NCBI GenBank assembly: GCA_028284865.1
Contig: JANQQV010000006.1
Coordinates: forward strand, 271,775 to 307,052
From: Rhodothermales bacterium
Lineage (GTDB): Bacteria > Bacteroidota > Rhodothermia > Rhodothermales > UBA10348
DNA length: 35,278 bases
Direction of reading: 5' to 3'
In this document: positions 8,746-16,249 of the stretch, in pieces
Position numbering within the stretch: the first letter of the stretch is position 1
Layout of the letters: each line of letters begins with the position of its first letter
The notes under the pieces: model-generated
What the model was told of the DNA's origin: nothing
What the model saw: only the letters and a program-made list of their open reading frames with translations
Database searches by the model: none
Program-made: the position numbers and the translations under genes

Positions 8746-10446
8746 ATGCCGCGATCGCTACTTACGTTGGTATCAGCATTCCTGATTGCTTTCTCAGCCC
8801 AGGCGCAGACGCCGCCAGCCCCTGGATCGACTGACATTCCGCGAGCCATGGGCATGATGAGTCAGGGGCATTTTGACGGTGCTGTTGGTGTGCTTGACTC
8901 GCTGCTCACACAGCATCCGGATCTGACCGCAGCCTGGAACGCGCTCGGGGTTGTACAGCGCAGAGCGGGCAACCACGAGGCTTCCCTGAGCGCATTCGAA
9001 ACAGTCTACGAGCAATCGGCGCAGTCCGGGGCTGCCGCGTTCAACATCGGCATCACACACGCCTTTCTATCGGATCTGGATCAGGCCTTCGAATGGCTGA
9101 TGCAGGCCAAGGCGTCCGGACAGGTCCTTACGGCCAACATCGCTCTGACCCCGGTTGCTGCTACCTTGCAGCAGGATGCTCGCTACGCTCAGCTGTTTCC
9201 CGATCCCGAGTCGTACGGGCAACCGTTCCTCGAGGACCGGGAGATCATCCAGGATTGGTATGGCGAGTCAGCAGGCGATGTCTTCGGATGGATTGCCCGT
9301 TCGATCGGAGACGTGGACGGCGATGGTATTTCAGACATTACAACCTCCGCAACAGGCTATAACGGGCAATCCGGAAAGGTCTACGTGTATGCCAGCGGGT
9401 CGGGAGCGCTGCTCTGGAGCGTAGAAGGAAGTCGACCTGGAGGCCGATTGGGTCACGGCATCGAAGCAGCTGGAGACGTAAACGGGGACGGCGTCCCTGA
9501 CGTCGTGGCTGCCGCTCCCTATGCCAATCAGGTCCACGTGTTTTCAGGAATGGACGGGAGCGAGATCTGGGCGGTCTCCGGAGCCGATTCGACCGGCGCG
9601 TTCGGACTCAGCGTCAAAGGGTTGGGCGATGTGGACGGCGATGGTCGCTCGGATATTCTGGTTGGCGAACCGTTCCAGGTCTTTGGGGCGCCTATCAACG
9701 GCGGCGATCTGTCCCGGCCGGGCCGGGCGCACGTGCTTTCGGGGGCAGACGGCTCCACGTTGATGACGCTCGAAGGCGACGCGCCAGGCGACGGATTCGG
9801 CTCGTCTGTCAGTGGAAAAATGACTTCGGGCGGAGCCCCGATGTTCATTGTCGGGGCACCTGGTGGCGGTGAGGCAGGGACAGGAAAAGCCTGGGTGTAC
9901 GATGGTCTGAGCGGAGAACCGCACTTCACCGCCGAACCCGACGAAGGAGGTGCCCAATACGCAGGGATGTTTCTTTCCGTCGTTGGCGACCTGAATGGTG
10001 ACGGCACGCAAGATGTCTATATCGCTGATTGGGGAGACAATGCAGCCGCGCCTGGAGCGGGTAAGATCTACGTTTACTCCGGTCGGGACGGCAGCGTGTT
10101 GTTCACCTTGACGGGTGAGTCAGCTGGTGACGGGTTCGGTATCGGCATTGCCGATGCGGGCGATGTCGATCGGGATGGATTTGATGACCTCGTTGTGGGA
10201 GCCTGGCAGCACGCATCCGCAGCTCCATCAGGCGGAAAGCTTCATGTCCATTCCGGAAGGGATGCGTCGTTGCTCTACACCGTGACGGGAACGGTGGCCG
10301 GCGAAACCCTCGGGTTTGATACCACTGGCGTTGGGGACGTCAATGGAGATGGCTGGGTGGACTTCCTCGTGACTTCTGCCTACAGTATGCGACACGGTTT
10401 TCGAACCGGAAGAACGATGATCATCTCCGGCAAACCCGCCAATTAG
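8746..10446 (+). CDS. Secreted TPR and FG-GAP repeat (integrin-like propeller) protein
   Basis: An N-terminal signal peptide (PRSLLTLVSAFLIAFSAQAQ) is followed by a TPR-like helical segment (about residues 35-120; AWNALGVVQRRAGNHEASLSAF). Then comes an FG-GAP beta-propeller with at least six repeats, each carrying a calcium-binding D-x-D/N-x-D-G loop: GDVDGDGISD, GDVNGDGVPD, GDVDGDGRSD, GDLNGDGTQD, GDVDRDGFDD and GDVNGDGWVD. This is the integrin-alpha N-terminal fold, usually extracellular and involved in binding. Unlike its upstream neighbour it lacks a clear type IX sorting domain at the C-terminus, which ends in GRTMIISGKPAN. The next gene begins two bases after its stop codon, suggesting co-transcription. 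The ligand is unknown. Confidence 0.85.
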   Translation: MPRSLLTLVSAFLIAFSAQAQTPPAPGSTDIPRAMGMMSQGHFDGAVGVLDSLLTQHPDLTAAWNALGVVQRRAGNHEASLSAFETVYEQSAQSGAAAFNIGITHAFLSDLDQAFEWLMQAKASGQVLTANIALTPVAATLQQDARYAQLFPDPESYGQPFLEDREIIQDWYGESAGDVFGWIARSIGDVDGDGISDITTSATGYNGQSGKVYVYASGSGALLWSVEGSRPGGRLGHGIEAAGDVNGDGVPDVVAAAPYANQVHVFSGMDGSEIWAVSGADSTGAFGLSVKGLGDVDGDGRSDILVGEPFQVFGAPINGGDLSRPGRAHVLSGADGSTLMTLEGDAPGDGFGSSVSGKMTSGGAPMFIVGAPGGGEAGTGKAWVYDGLSGEPHFTAEPDEGGAQYAGMFLSVVGDLNGDGTQDVYIADWGDNAAAPGAGKIYVYSGRDGSVLFTLTGESAGDGFGIGIADAGDVDRDGFDDLVVGAWQHASAAPSGGKLHVHSGRDASLLYTVTGTVAGETLGFDTTGVGDVNGDGWVDFLVTSAYSMRHGFRTGRTMIISGKPAN

Positions 10447-10448
10447 TC

Positions 10449-10880
10449 ATGCCCGACATCCACCACCGGCTTGCCATCACCGCACCCATCGACGCGGTAT
10501 TCCAGGCCATCTCAACCCAAGAAGGACTGAATGCGTGGTGGACCAAGGATTGCGAGGGGACTCCGACATTGGGTGCCCCGTATCGGTTCTTCTTCTCGGA
10601 GCAGTACGACTGGTCCGGATCGGTAAGCGCGATCGAGGCAGGCCGCATGATTGAGTGGACGTTTTTGGATGCTGAGCCTGATTGGACAGGTACCCGCCTA
10701 CGCATTGAGCTCACATCGGATGGGGACCGCACGTGGGTCGCTTTTCTTCACGCCGATTGGTCGGAGGTATCCGACCATTTCTGCCACACATCTTTTTGCT
10801 GGGCGTCCTACCTGCGTTTACTTCGGAGATGGGTCGAGGAGGGGTTCACCCTTCCGTACGAAGAACGGGGTGAGGATTGA
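10449..10880 (+). CDS. SRPBCC/AHSA1-domain protein
   Basis: A 143-residue cytoplasmic protein with the START-like ligand-cavity fold (Activator of Hsp90 ATPase homologue 1 / polyketide cyclase group). The opening segment, HHRLAITAPIDAVFQAISTQEGLNAWWT, the central RFFFSEQYDWSGSVSAIE and EWTFLDAEPDWTGTRLRIEL segments, and the final ASYLRLLRRWVEEG helix are typical of this family in order. Such proteins bind small hydrophobic molecules or act as accessory factors; no specific substrate can be inferred. The start codon lies two bases after the stop of the FG-GAP gene. Confidence 0.85.
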   Translation: MPDIHHRLAITAPIDAVFQAISTQEGLNAWWTKDCEGTPTLGAPYRFFFSEQYDWSGSVSAIEAGRMIEWTFLDAEPDWTGTRLRIELTSDGDRTWVAFLHADWSEVSDHFCHTSFCWASYLRLLRRWVEEGFTLPYEERGED

Positions 10881-10925
10881 CTCCCCACCCCGCGTATTCA
10901 TTCTAGTTGTTGACGCCATGAAGCA

Positions 10926-10970
10926 GCAGGCGGGTGACATCCACAGTGCACCCTCTCGTCACCCGCCTGC
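10926..10970. terminator. 13-bp inverted repeat between convergent genes
   Basis: GCAGGCGGGTGAC (10926-10938) is perfectly complementary to GTCACCCGCCTGC (10958-10970) with a 19-base loop. It sits between the stop of the SRPBCC gene (10880) and the stop of the minus-strand lipoprotein (11005). Position and stem strength suggest a bidirectional transcription stop, but neither side carries a T-run. Confidence 0.45.
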
Positions 10971-11004
10971 GCTCCGGCGTTCTGGGAGCGTCCACCGATC
11001 CGCC

Positions 11005-11403
11005 TTACAGCGTTTCTCCCAGAATGCTGCGTAGCGAGCCCGTCAGCCCCGTGTCACCGCGACTCTGCCGGACGGCTACGATCAAATCTTTCAGGTACAC
11101 ATCGTGTTGGGGATGTGCCCCGGCAAAGGCGTGCGCCTGATTGTGGGCCTTCTGCGCCGATTCAAACTCGAATACATGCAGGACTTCGCTTGAGTTGAGG
11201 ATCAACCGACTGCTCTGGTCCGCCGGTATGGCCAGGTTGGCGGGCCCGTTTGGCATCACGAAAATCCCATCCTTCTGCAAGGCATCCTCAAGCACGTTGA
11301 TGGTGAACGTGGACTCATTGGACACAGATTGGGAGCTGGCACAACCTGTCAGGAGCGCAACGGCGCCCAGGAACAGGAGAATGCGTGCCGACCAACGAAG
11401 CAT
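11005..11403 (-). CDS. Small predicted lipoprotein, function unknown
   Basis: A start at 11403 gives 132 residues whose N-terminus (LRWSARILLFLGAVALLTGC) is a lipoprotein signal: basic residues, a hydrophobic core, and a lipobox LLTGC with the lipidated cysteine at residue 21. The mature protein is mixed alpha/beta with a VFEFESAQKAHNQAHAF segment that resembles a helix, and has no domain I recognise. The frame stays open upstream, with an ATG at 11523 that would add a 40-residue Ser/His-rich leader; this is less likely because lipoprotein signals are normally N-terminal. It is convergent with the SRPBCC gene. Confidence 0.65.
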   Translation of the reverse strand: MLRWSARILLFLGAVALLTGCASSQSVSNESTFTINVLEDALQKDGIFVMPNGPANLAIPADQSSRLILNSSEVLHVFEFESAQKAHNQAHAFAGAHPQHDVYLKDLIVAVRQSRGDTGLTGSLRSILGETL

Positions 11404-11705
11404 CTGGTTTCGGGAATGATGCGCTCGGGAATTCTGATTCTGTGAGGAGTCACGTCGACTCGAGTGTTGCGTGGTTTCAACCAGGGAATGGACCCCGATC
11501 GATCGAGCGTGTGTAGTTGTCATGGCAATGCGTCTTTTGATGAGGGTTTCGCCCATGAACTGGCAAATCGCATTCCATGACAGGCGCTTCAACGAGAAGA
11601 AGTGTCCCACCGGTTGACTGTCCGGTTTGAATGGTCGGCAGGAGGAATCAACGGTTCTCGCAGATCAAGGATGTGTAAAGCCGATCGTAGCTCAAGGAAA
11701 ACAAC
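11404..11705. other. Spacer between the lipoprotein gene and the met operon promoter
   Basis: About 300 bases with no supported gene. The part next to the lipoprotein is an in-frame upstream extension of it (to 11610 on the minus strand) that is low-complexity Ser/His/Arg and probably untranslated leader. No further repeat, RNA gene or terminator was seen. Confidence 0.3.
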
Positions 11706-11735
11706 TTGCATCACGAATGTCTGCTGCAGTATACT
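11706..11735 (+). promoter_or_regulatory. Sigma70-like promoter of the met/aspartate operon
   Basis: TTGCAT (11706-11711) and TATACT (11730-11735) are separated by 18 bases, a good -35/-10 pair. The same site also reads as TTG-N21-TATACTTG, close to the Bacteroidota -33/-7 pattern. The predicted transcription start near 11742 falls at the first base of riboswitch helix P1, which independently supports the call. Confidence 0.62.
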
Positions 11736-11742
11736 TGGCGCA

Positions 11743-11848
11743 CTTCCATCGAGAACGACCGAGGGACAGGCCCTGTGACGTCGTAGCAACCAGATCCTAA
11801 TAGGGACCAAAGGTGCTAAATCCTGCTCGATACGAGACAGATGGGAAG
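11743..11848 (+). promoter_or_regulatory. SAM-I (S-box) riboswitch aptamer
   Basis: S-adenosylmethionine-sensing leader RNA. The conserved core elements occur in order: GAGGGACAGGCCC (11761-11773), GTCGTAGCAACC (11779-11790), a short P3 hairpin, and AAGGTGCTAAATCCTGC (11809-11825). P1 closes the structure: CTTCCATC (11743-11750) pairs with GATGGGAAG (11840-11848) with one bulged base. The first two core blocks and the GGTGCTAA block closely match the Rfam SAM-I consensus as I know it. It lies directly upstream of methionine and aspartate pathway genes, with a terminator hairpin in the expression platform. High SAM should favour termination and switch the operon off. Confidence 0.93.
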
Positions 11849-11871
11849 GTCAGGAGTTCTGCTCCGAGGTG

Positions 11872-11906
11872 ACCCTCCCGCTGCTTATGCCCGGTGAGGG
11901 TTTTTT
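11872..11906 (+). terminator. Riboswitch-controlled intrinsic terminator
   Basis: ACCCTCCCG (11872-11880) pairs with CGG-T-GAGGGT (11892-11901), with one bulged T, and a run of six Ts follows at 11901-11906. It stands 23 bases after the SAM-I aptamer and 190 bases before the first gene, so it is the likely expression platform, formed when SAM is bound. Confidence 0.8.
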
Positions 11907-12099
11907 CGTATCTGGCTGAGATGGAGGGCGACCGGCTCCGTGCCGATCGGTCGACCTTTCCGGGGCGATCGATCCGTCCTCCTAGGCACAGGGAGCTGCG
12001 AGGTGCTCTGGAGATCAACTCCACAGCCAAGGATCTGACGACGGTGGGGCTTCGGCCCGGATGGAAGACCAATTTCAACCATCCATTGCAGTCACTTCC

Positions 12100-13329
12100 A
12101 TGCATCCGCAGACCCGACTCACGCTGGCAGGCCAAACTACAGACACCGCCTTCAACAGCGTATCCCTTCCCATTTACCAGTCGGCCATCTTCCGATTCAA
12201 CGAAGACGGAACCAAGCCTGACTATGACTACAGCCGCAGTGGCAACCCGACGCGCAGTGCGCTCGAGGAGATCCTGGCAGAACTGGAAGGAGGTGCCGGC
12301 GCCGTATGTGTCGGCAGTGGTATGGCGGCGATCGCCACGGTGCTGTCTCTGTATCCGGCAGGCAGTCACATCATCTGCTCCCACGATTGCTATGGAGGCA
12401 CGGAGCGACTTCTATCCTGGTGGGAGCGACAGGGCAAGATCAGCGTGTCCTACGTGGATCTGACTGATCCCCTGCAGCTGGCGCTTCACCTGCGACCCGA
12501 AACGAAGGCGGTATGGGTTGAAACACCTTCGAACCCGCTTCTTCGCGTCACGGATCTCTACCGTGTGGGTAGCATTGCGAAAGACGCCGGGGTGGACTTC
12601 ATCGTGGACAACACCTTCCTGACCCCGCTTTTGCAGCGACCCTTTGATTTCGGGGCCGACTACGTGGTGCATTCGACAACGAAGTATCTGAATGGCCATT
12701 CGGATGTCGTCGGAGGAGCTGTGATTGCTGCCACCGAGGAAGGCCGGGAAGCGGTTTACTACGCAGCCAATGCCCAGGGGGCGACAGCGGTGCCATTTGA
12801 CAGCTGGTTGATCCTGCGTGGGCTCAAGACCCTTCCGATCCGGCTCCGTCAGCATCAGGAAAACGCGCAGGCCGTGGCGGAATTCCTGGAAGCACATCAT
12901 GCCGTCGAACAGGTTTACTACCCGGGTTTGTCTTCCCACGAAGGGCATGATCTGGCAGCACGGCAGCAGGCCGGATTTGGCGGCATGCTTTCGTTCCGCG
13001 TTCGCAAAGGGTTTCCGATAGCGGATCTGCTCAGAGCAACCCGCGTGTTCACGTTGGCGGAGTCGCTGGGCGGCGTCGAGTCCCTGATCGAGCAGCCAGC
13101 CACGATGAGTCATGCATCCATGCGTCCCGAAGCGCGCGAAGAGGCTGGGATTACCGAAGAAGTGATCCGCCTGTCCGTGGGCATCGAACATCCGGATGAT
13201 CTGATTGCCGACCTGGAGCAGGCCTTCAATCGGGCTGTGAAATCTGACGCGACGGAAGAAGCATCCCCTTCGCGCGCCGAGCGTGCCTTCGAGAGGGTGC
13301 ACAAGAACGGGGTGGCAGTCCATGGCTGA
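12100..13329 (+). CDS. metB: Cystathionine gamma-synthase family PLP enzyme
   Basis: PLP-dependent trans-sulfuration enzyme, most likely joining O-acetyl- (or O-succinyl-) homoserine and cysteine to cystathionine. Motifs include YSRSGNPTR (phosphate-binding), GSGMAAI, CYGGT, VETPSNPL, VDNTFLTP and the PLP-lysine motif HSTTKYLNGHSDVVGG (lysine in TTK). The C-terminal IRLSVGIEHPDDLIADLEQA is standard. At 409 residues it lacks the insertion of about 430-residue MetY enzymes, so cystathionine gamma-synthase is favoured over O-acetylhomoserine sulfhydrylase, though lyase activity cannot be excluded. The ATG at 12100 aligns with the E. coli MetB N-terminus; an upstream ATG at 12061 would add 13 residues. 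It is first in the SAM riboswitch operon and overlaps metX by 8 bases. Confidence 0.87.
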   Translation: MHPQTRLTLAGQTTDTAFNSVSLPIYQSAIFRFNEDGTKPDYDYSRSGNPTRSALEEILAELEGGAGAVCVGSGMAAIATVLSLYPAGSHIICSHDCYGGTERLLSWWERQGKISVSYVDLTDPLQLALHLRPETKAVWVETPSNPLLRVTDLYRVGSIAKDAGVDFIVDNTFLTPLLQRPFDFGADYVVHSTTKYLNGHSDVVGGAVIAATEEGREAVYYAANAQGATAVPFDSWLILRGLKTLPIRLRQHQENAQAVAEFLEAHHAVEQVYYPGLSSHEGHDLAARQQAGFGGMLSFRVRKGFPIADLLRATRVFTLAESLGGVESLIEQPATMSHASMRPEAREEAGITEEVIRLSVGIEHPDDLIADLEQAFNRAVKSDATEEASPSRAERAFERVHKNGVAVHG

Positions 13330-14524
13330 TGTAGCGTGTTGTACCACCTTTCCGTTCCGGGAGGACGTCTTTGATCTGGGGCGATTCGAGCTTGAATCGG
13401 GTGTCGTGCTTCCTGAAACCAAGCTCCTGTTTCGAACCTGGGGTTCACTCAACCGCGCCGCCGACAACGCTGTGGTCGTGTTCCATTCCCTTACGGGTGA
13501 TGCGGATATCACCAGCTGGTGGAAAGGACTGTTCGGTAAGAACAAATCCATCGATCCCACGCGTCATTTCGTGATCTGCGCGAACCTGATCGGGTCGTGC
13601 TACGGCAGTACGGGTCCGACGTCAATCAATCCGGAAACGGGTCAGCCCTGGCAGGCCTCGTTTCCGGATGTCACCGTACGCGACAACGTGCTTGCGCAGC
13701 AGCAGCTGGTTCGATGGCTGGGCGTACGTCGCGTGGATATGGTCATCGGGGGCTCGCTGGGAGGCATGTTGGCACTCCAGTGGGCGGCCGAGGACTCGAG
13801 CGTACGCCGTGTGGTTGCCGTGGCGACCTCTGCCGCCCACTCCGCTTGGTGCATCGCCTGGAGCGAGGCCCAGCGACAGGCCATTTTCGCCGATCCCGAG
13901 TGGAATGGAGGCTACTATGCACCGGATCGCCCGCCCGCAGCAGGCCTGGCAGCCGCACGCATGATGGCCATGCTGTCATATCGCAATCCAGAGTCCTTCG
14001 AGGAACGCTTTGGACGCGCGGCTGCGAGCGAACCTGCTCACCAGCGGGATCGAGCCCATGTAGCCGGTTCAGATAGGGCAACTGCGAACACTGCCGTTCC
14101 TCATCCCCCCTCAAGGCAGTCATTCTCGGTTCAGGGCTACCTGCACCATCAGGGCAGCAAGCTCGTCAAACGATTCGATGCCAACAGCTACGTGTGCCTG
14201 ACCCGAATGGCCAACGCCCACGATCTGGGATTGGTGGCTCCTGCCAGTGCCCAATCGGGAAAAGGGAAAAAAACACCCCGGATTGAGCAACCTGTGCTGC
14301 TCGTGGGTATACCATCAGACATCCTGTTTCCCATGGCTGAGATTCGCGCACTCGCTGAACTCCTTCCTGCTGCGGACGTGGCAACCCTGGAGTCCGTCCA
14401 CGGCCATGATGGCTTCCTGATCGACGCTGATCGACTGGACGCCATCATCCAGCGATGGTCAGAGGGAGCGCGACCGAAGAGGCCATCACCCCTACACGCC
14501 TCACTGACATGCATATCGACCTGA
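13322..14524 (+). CDS. metX: Homoserine O-acetyltransferase
   Basis: Alpha/beta-hydrolase-fold enzyme that activates homoserine for methionine synthesis by transferring an acyl group, normally acetyl. The family signatures are visible: FHSLTGDAD near residue 55, the nucleophile elbow GGSLGG with the catalytic serine near residue 145, RFDANSYVCLTR, the acidic residue in VGIPSDILFP, and the catalytic histidine in VHGHDGFL. Length of 400 is near the family norm. A stretch at about residues 235-265 is unusually Ala/Pro/Arg-rich where relatives have a more regular lid. Some MetX-family members use succinyl-CoA, so acyl specificity is inferred. ATG 13322 overlaps the metB stop by 8 bases, and its 3' end overlaps the following SDR gene by 16 bases. 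Confidence 0.9.
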   Translation: MADVACCTTFPFREDVFDLGRFELESGVVLPETKLLFRTWGSLNRAADNAVVVFHSLTGDADITSWWKGLFGKNKSIDPTRHFVICANLIGSCYGSTGPTSINPETGQPWQASFPDVTVRDNVLAQQQLVRWLGVRRVDMVIGGSLGGMLALQWAAEDSSVRRVVAVATSAAHSAWCIAWSEAQRQAIFADPEWNGGYYAPDRPPAAGLAAARMMAMLSYRNPESFEERFGRAAASEPAHQRDRAHVAGSDRATANTAVPHPPSRQSFSVQGYLHHQGSKLVKRFDANSYVCLTRMANAHDLGLVAPASAQSGKGKKTPRIEQPVLLVGIPSDILFPMAEIRALAELLPAADVATLESVHGHDGFLIDADRLDAIIQRWSEGARPKRPSPLHASLTCIST

Positions 14525-15267
14525 GTGGACAGACCATCCTGGTAACCGGCGCCAGCCGCGGAATCGGTCGCGAAATCGCTCGCCAACTGGGTGCCTCGGG
14601 AGCAACCGTCGCCATTCATTACTCGTCCTCGTCGGACGAAGCGGTAGCGCTGTGCAAGGAGATTGGTGGCAAGAGTGAAGCCTTTCGTGCGGACCTCTCC
14701 GATGCCTCTGAGACGGATCGCCTGTTCCGCGATGTGGCTGGCGTGTATGGACGCATCGACTGCGTCGTCAACAATGCCGGAATCGCCGTTCATTCGCCAC
14801 TCGAGAAGTCGCTGGGCGACTGGGTGGATGACTGGGATCGCACCATGGACGTCAATACCCGTTCGTCAGGCATTCTGACCCGTGCCGCCATCGGACATTT
14901 CGTCGAGAATGGCGGTGGTCGTCTGATCTACATGGCTTCTCGCGCATCTTTCCGGGGTGATTCGGAAGATTATCTGGCCTATGCGGCTTCCAAAGGGGCC
15001 ATGGTTTCGCTGGCTCGCTCGGTTGCTCGTGCCTATGGGAAACAGAACATCAAAGCCTTCACCATCGCACCTGGATTTGTTCGGACGTCGATGGCTCAGG
15101 ATGCCATCGACGCATACGGGGAGGACTTCGTGCTCGGAGGCATTGCCCTCGACCGGCTAACCGAGCCGAGCGATGTTGCTCCCACGGTCGTCCTGCTGGC
15201 AAGCGGACTTTCGGACCACGCAACCGGTTGTACCATCGATATCAATGCCGCGAGTTATGTCCACTGA
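14509..15267 (+). CDS. Short-chain dehydrogenase/reductase in the met/aspartate operon
   Basis: Rossmann-fold NAD(P)-dependent oxidoreductase of the classical SDR family, 252 residues. The TGASRGIG cofactor motif (residues 13-20), NNAG near residue 90, a catalytic serine in YMASRAS and YAASK (YxxxK) are all present, followed by IAPGFVRT. It resembles 3-oxoacyl-ACP reductase-like SDRs. It starts at an ATG inside the end of metX (16-base overlap) and its stop overlaps the aspartate kinase start by 11 bases, so it is translationally coupled to the operon. The operon lacks a homoserine dehydrogenase; whether this SDR relates to that gap is only a hypothesis, because known homoserine dehydrogenases belong to a different fold family. 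Confidence 0.85.
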   Translation: MHIDLSGQTILVTGASRGIGREIARQLGASGATVAIHYSSSSDEAVALCKEIGGKSEAFRADLSDASETDRLFRDVAGVYGRIDCVVNNAGIAVHSPLEKSLGDWVDDWDRTMDVNTRSSGILTRAAIGHFVENGGGRLIYMASRASFRGDSEDYLAYAASKGAMVSLARSVARAYGKQNIKAFTIAPGFVRTSMAQDAIDAYGEDFVLGGIALDRLTEPSDVAPTVVLLASGLSDHATGCTIDINAASYVH

Positions 15268-16240
15268 CCGTTCCCATCAGGCCGGGAAGCACCGTGTGGT
15301 GAAGGTCCTCAAGTTTGGAGGGACCTCGGTAGGCTCTGCAGAAGCGTTGCAGCGTCTTGCAGGCATCGTTACCTCGGAAGCGGGCAGCTCGCGACCTCTG
15401 GTTGTGGTTTCCGCCCTCTCGGGTGTGACCGACTGGTTGCATGCCCTCGAGGAAGAGGATACCGCAAAGCGCCAGCAGGTCTGGATGCGCAAGATCGTCC
15501 GCCGGCACCAGAGCCTGTCGCATGAGATTCTGGACCATGATCGTCATGCCCGCTATCTCGGCCGTTTGGCCGATTGCATCGAGCAATTACGCGATGTGTT
15601 GCGTTGGTCGCCCGGTCCGATGCGATCGCACGCCATCTGGGCCAGCGGGGAGTGGATGTCCGCGCCGCTGGTAGCTCTTTTCCTCGAACAGCACGGCGTG
15701 GATGCCGACTGGGTGGATGCCCGGAAACTGATCCGCGTGGTGGAAAGTGCATCCGGATCGTGGGTGGTGGATCGCAATCAGACCCGTGTCCAGACCGAAA
15801 TCTGGTTCCATCGCCTCCCGTCCACCCGCATTCCTGTCATCACCGGATTCCTGGGCTCAAACAGTCAAGGTCGCGTGGTCACGCTGGGCCGCGGTGGAAG
15901 CGACTACTCGGCATCCCTGATCGCTGAGGCGGTGGGTGCTTCCAAGTTTGACCGATGGACGGACGTCGACGGGCTGTATACAGCCGATCCGCGCAAACAT
16001 GAGGAAGCGGGTCGCTTCCTGTATCTCCTTCTGGAAGATGCCACGACCTGGAATGAAGCGAACCAGTTGGGTATGCATGCGCACGCATTCGAGCCAGTTC
16101 TTCATGCCTGTATTCCCGTGCACGTACGATCGACGCGGCATCCACAAGGCGATGGGACACTGATCATGCCGGGTGGTCTTCCCAAGCGGGTTGAAAAAGA
16201 CGCCCGCGACTTGATGGACCGCACGCGAACTGCGATGTAA
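15257..16240 (+). CDS. Aspartate kinase, catalytic domain only (no ACT domains)
   Basis: Phosphorylates aspartate as the first step of the aspartate pathway. The N-terminal KFGGTSVG motif, VVSALSGVTD, TLGRGGSDYSAS and WTDVDGLYTADPR motifs are all typical, and the domain ends with the HACIPVHVRST and GTLI segments. Only about 20 residues follow, whereas monofunctional aspartate kinases normally carry two ACT regulatory domains and reach 400-450 residues. No frameshift is apparent: the frame ends in TAA and asd begins within ten bases. The ATG at 15257 overlaps the SDR stop; a GTG at 15296 is an alternative. Without ACT domains, feedback by lysine or threonine is not expected, and the upstream SAM riboswitch would be the main control. 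I leave the symbol blank because lysC or thrA status is unclear. Confidence 0.88.
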   Translation: MSTDRSHQAGKHRVVKVLKFGGTSVGSAEALQRLAGIVTSEAGSSRPLVVVSALSGVTDWLHALEEEDTAKRQQVWMRKIVRRHQSLSHEILDHDRHARYLGRLADCIEQLRDVLRWSPGPMRSHAIWASGEWMSAPLVALFLEQHGVDADWVDARKLIRVVESASGSWVVDRNQTRVQTEIWFHRLPSTRIPVITGFLGSNSQGRVVTLGRGGSDYSASLIAEAVGASKFDRWTDVDGLYTADPRKHEEAGRFLYLLLEDATTWNEANQLGMHAHAFEPVLHACIPVHVRSTRHPQGDGTLIMPGGLPKRVEKDARDLMDRTRTAM

Positions 16241-16249
16241 GTGAGTGAC

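Noticed and set aside
11404..11610. N-terminal extension of the small lipoprotein
   Set aside because: The frame is open but low in complexity and would place the lipoprotein signal in the middle of the protein.
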